NCBI GenBank assembly: GCA_023409695.1
Contig: JAEYQZ010000271.1
Span: forward strand, 1-6,950
Direction of reading: 5' to 3'
From: Methanobacteriota archaeon
Lineage (GTDB): Archaea > Methanobacteriota > Methanobacteria > Methanobacteriales > Methanobacteriaceae
DNA: 6,950 nucleotides
Shown here: in pieces, positions 6,331 to 6,950 of the stretch
Position numbering within the stretch: the stretch's first letter is position 1
Layout: every line of letters begins with the position of its first letter
Notes under the pieces: generated by a model
Databases searched by the model: none
What the model saw: only the letters and a program-made list of their open reading frames with translations
Told to the model about the DNA's origin: nothing
Position numbers and translations under genes: made by a program

Positions 6331-6681
6331 CTTTTCAAACTGGAAAATAGATTTTCCTTCAAGTTTAACGAGTTCACCTTTTTTTGGGCCATCTGGAAAA
6401 TCCGCACCAATAACGCCTTTAAAATTAATTTTATTTTCTACCCTATTGTCGTTAATTTCCTGTTCAATTATTGTCATCTCTCTTTTTTCAAACAATCCCA
6501 CTGATTGCTCTGCTTGTTTCTTTAGAATATCTATGCCTTTTAGTTGGACATTGACCTCTCCATTTGTAGTATTTTTAAGTTCAACATCTTCATGGACATT
6601 TCTTAGCATACCTTCAACGTCGAATTCGTTATAAGCTTTGATGTATTCATCGATGATCCTTTTCATGCGTTTTTCTTTCAT
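6298..6681 (-). CDS. NTF2/SnoaL-like small protein
   Basis: This 127-residue protein fits the cone-shaped alpha+beta NTF2-like fold. It has N-terminal helices (MKRIIDEYIKAYNEFDVEGM, 6-25), the HEDVELKN strand (30-37), a helix at GIDILKKQAEQS (49-60), then strands ending in the family-typical close LEGKSIFQFEKGKIILIEDV (107-126). Members range from small-molecule isomerases and hydrolases to binding proteins, so the fold does not give a reaction. The start is supported by TGAGGA six bases upstream; a second in-frame ATG at codon 6 lacks such a site. It is probably monocistronic: 652 bp separate it from the next gene on the strand. Its last nine codons or so lie inside the final copy of a tandem repeat, so the present C-terminus could have been set or reshaped by that repeat. 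Confidence 0.8.
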   Translation of the reverse strand: MKEKRMKRIIDEYIKAYNEFDVEGMLRNVHEDVELKNTTNGEVNVQLKGIDILKKQAEQSVGLFEKREMTIIEQEINDNRVENKINFKGVIGADFPDGPKKGELVKLEGKSIFQFEKGKIILIEDVR

Positions 6682-6729
6682 GATATGTCCTCAGTTAAGT
6701 TTGTATTTAGTTTAGATTACTTTTAGAAA

Positions 6730-6740
6730 AACTTATACAT
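6730..6740 (-). promoter_or_regulatory. Candidate TATA box of the NTF2-like gene
   Basis: On the minus strand this reads ATGTATAAGTT, about 50-60 bases before the ATG. A start about 25 bases later would give a leader of roughly 25-30 bases that includes TGAGGA. A second similar element, TGTATAACTTATG, lies about 24 bases further upstream (6752-6764), so the choice between them is open. Confidence 0.35.
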
Positions 6741-6761
6741 TTAGTTTCTTGCATAAGTTAT

Positions 6762-6775
6762 ACAGCGTACACTGT
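6762..6775. promoter_or_regulatory. Near-palindrome, possible operator upstream of the NTF2-like gene
   Basis: ACAGCGTACACTGT is a 14-base palindrome with one mismatched pair. It abuts the upstream TATA-like element and is GC-richer than its surroundings. A dimeric regulator could bind here. No other copy was noticed in the window. Confidence 0.25.
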
Positions 6776-6781
6776 TTATCT

Positions 6782-6950
6782 TAGAGATAGTGATTCCCTC
6801 ATCATTTTTGAAGAATTTATTTTCTAAATCTGAACTATATAATTTTGAACTAGTTTTAAGTTTTTATCCTCTAAAAAGATTCTATTTCTCCTGCAGTTAA
6901 TCTAATTTGTGTAGTTTTATGCTTATTTTAACATTATTTTTTTATGAATG
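6782..6950. other. Window-end stretch with no supported gene
   Basis: AT-rich DNA upstream of the NTF2-like promoter. A frame on the minus strand (6741-6863) stays open for 40 codons and ends in TAA but has no start codon, so I do not call it a gene. The rest shows nothing I can support. Confidence 0.4.

Noticed and set aside
6446..6634. 62-codon Ser/Phe-rich open frame on the plus strand
   Set aside because: It is antisense to the NTF2-like gene; the composition is what a reversed Lys/Glu/Asn-rich gene gives.
6690..6815. C/D-box guide RNA on the minus strand
   Set aside because: ATGATGA near 6806-6812 matches a C box, but the nearest CTGA is over 100 bases away, too far for an archaeal C/D RNA.

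Overview
The window looks like chromosomal DNA from a low-GC methanogenic archaeon, most plausibly Methanobacterium or a close relative (inference). The signs are AT-rich intergenic DNA, purine-rich GGAG/GAGG ribosome-binding sites, no bacterial-style promoter that stands out, and a protein set typical of Methanobacteriales: a Wzx-like flippase, a TPR domain fused to a CPBP/CAAX-protease-like membrane domain, an ATP-grasp ligase, and a small NTF2/SnoaL-like protein. No rRNA, tRNA, CRISPR array, transposase or phage gene was seen.

Left part (1-1905, all minus strand, read right to left). A short 87-codon ORF is a recognisable N-terminal remnant of a second flippase. It is followed after 16 bp by an intact 473-residue polysaccharide flippase, then after 8 bp by the first 65 codons of a protein resembling the N-terminus of condensation-domain or CoA-dependent acyltransferases. 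This is a probable operon for making or exporting a cell-surface glycan or lipid-linked product.

Middle part (2102-3701, plus strand). A divergent transcription unit encodes a 425-residue TPR-CPBP fusion and an 84-residue two-helix membrane protein. Between them lie a 10-codon mini-ORF and a near-duplicate of the translation-initiation region. In the CPBP domain the motif 2 histidine expected for an active Rce1-type protease is an asparagine.

Right part (3904-6681, minus strand). An ATP-grasp ligase is followed 17 bp later by a HAD phosphatase-like gene, probably co-transcribed. A 652-bp gene-free AT-rich stretch separates them from an upstream NTF2/SnoaL-like gene. About half of that stretch is a degenerate tandem array with a period of about 95-112 bp. 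Its last, partial copy covers the final codons of the NTF2-like gene, so the array may have grown by repeated copying of that gene's 3' end. The window ends in 269 bp of DNA with no convincing gene. It holds a TATA-like box and a palindrome upstream of the NTF2-like gene.
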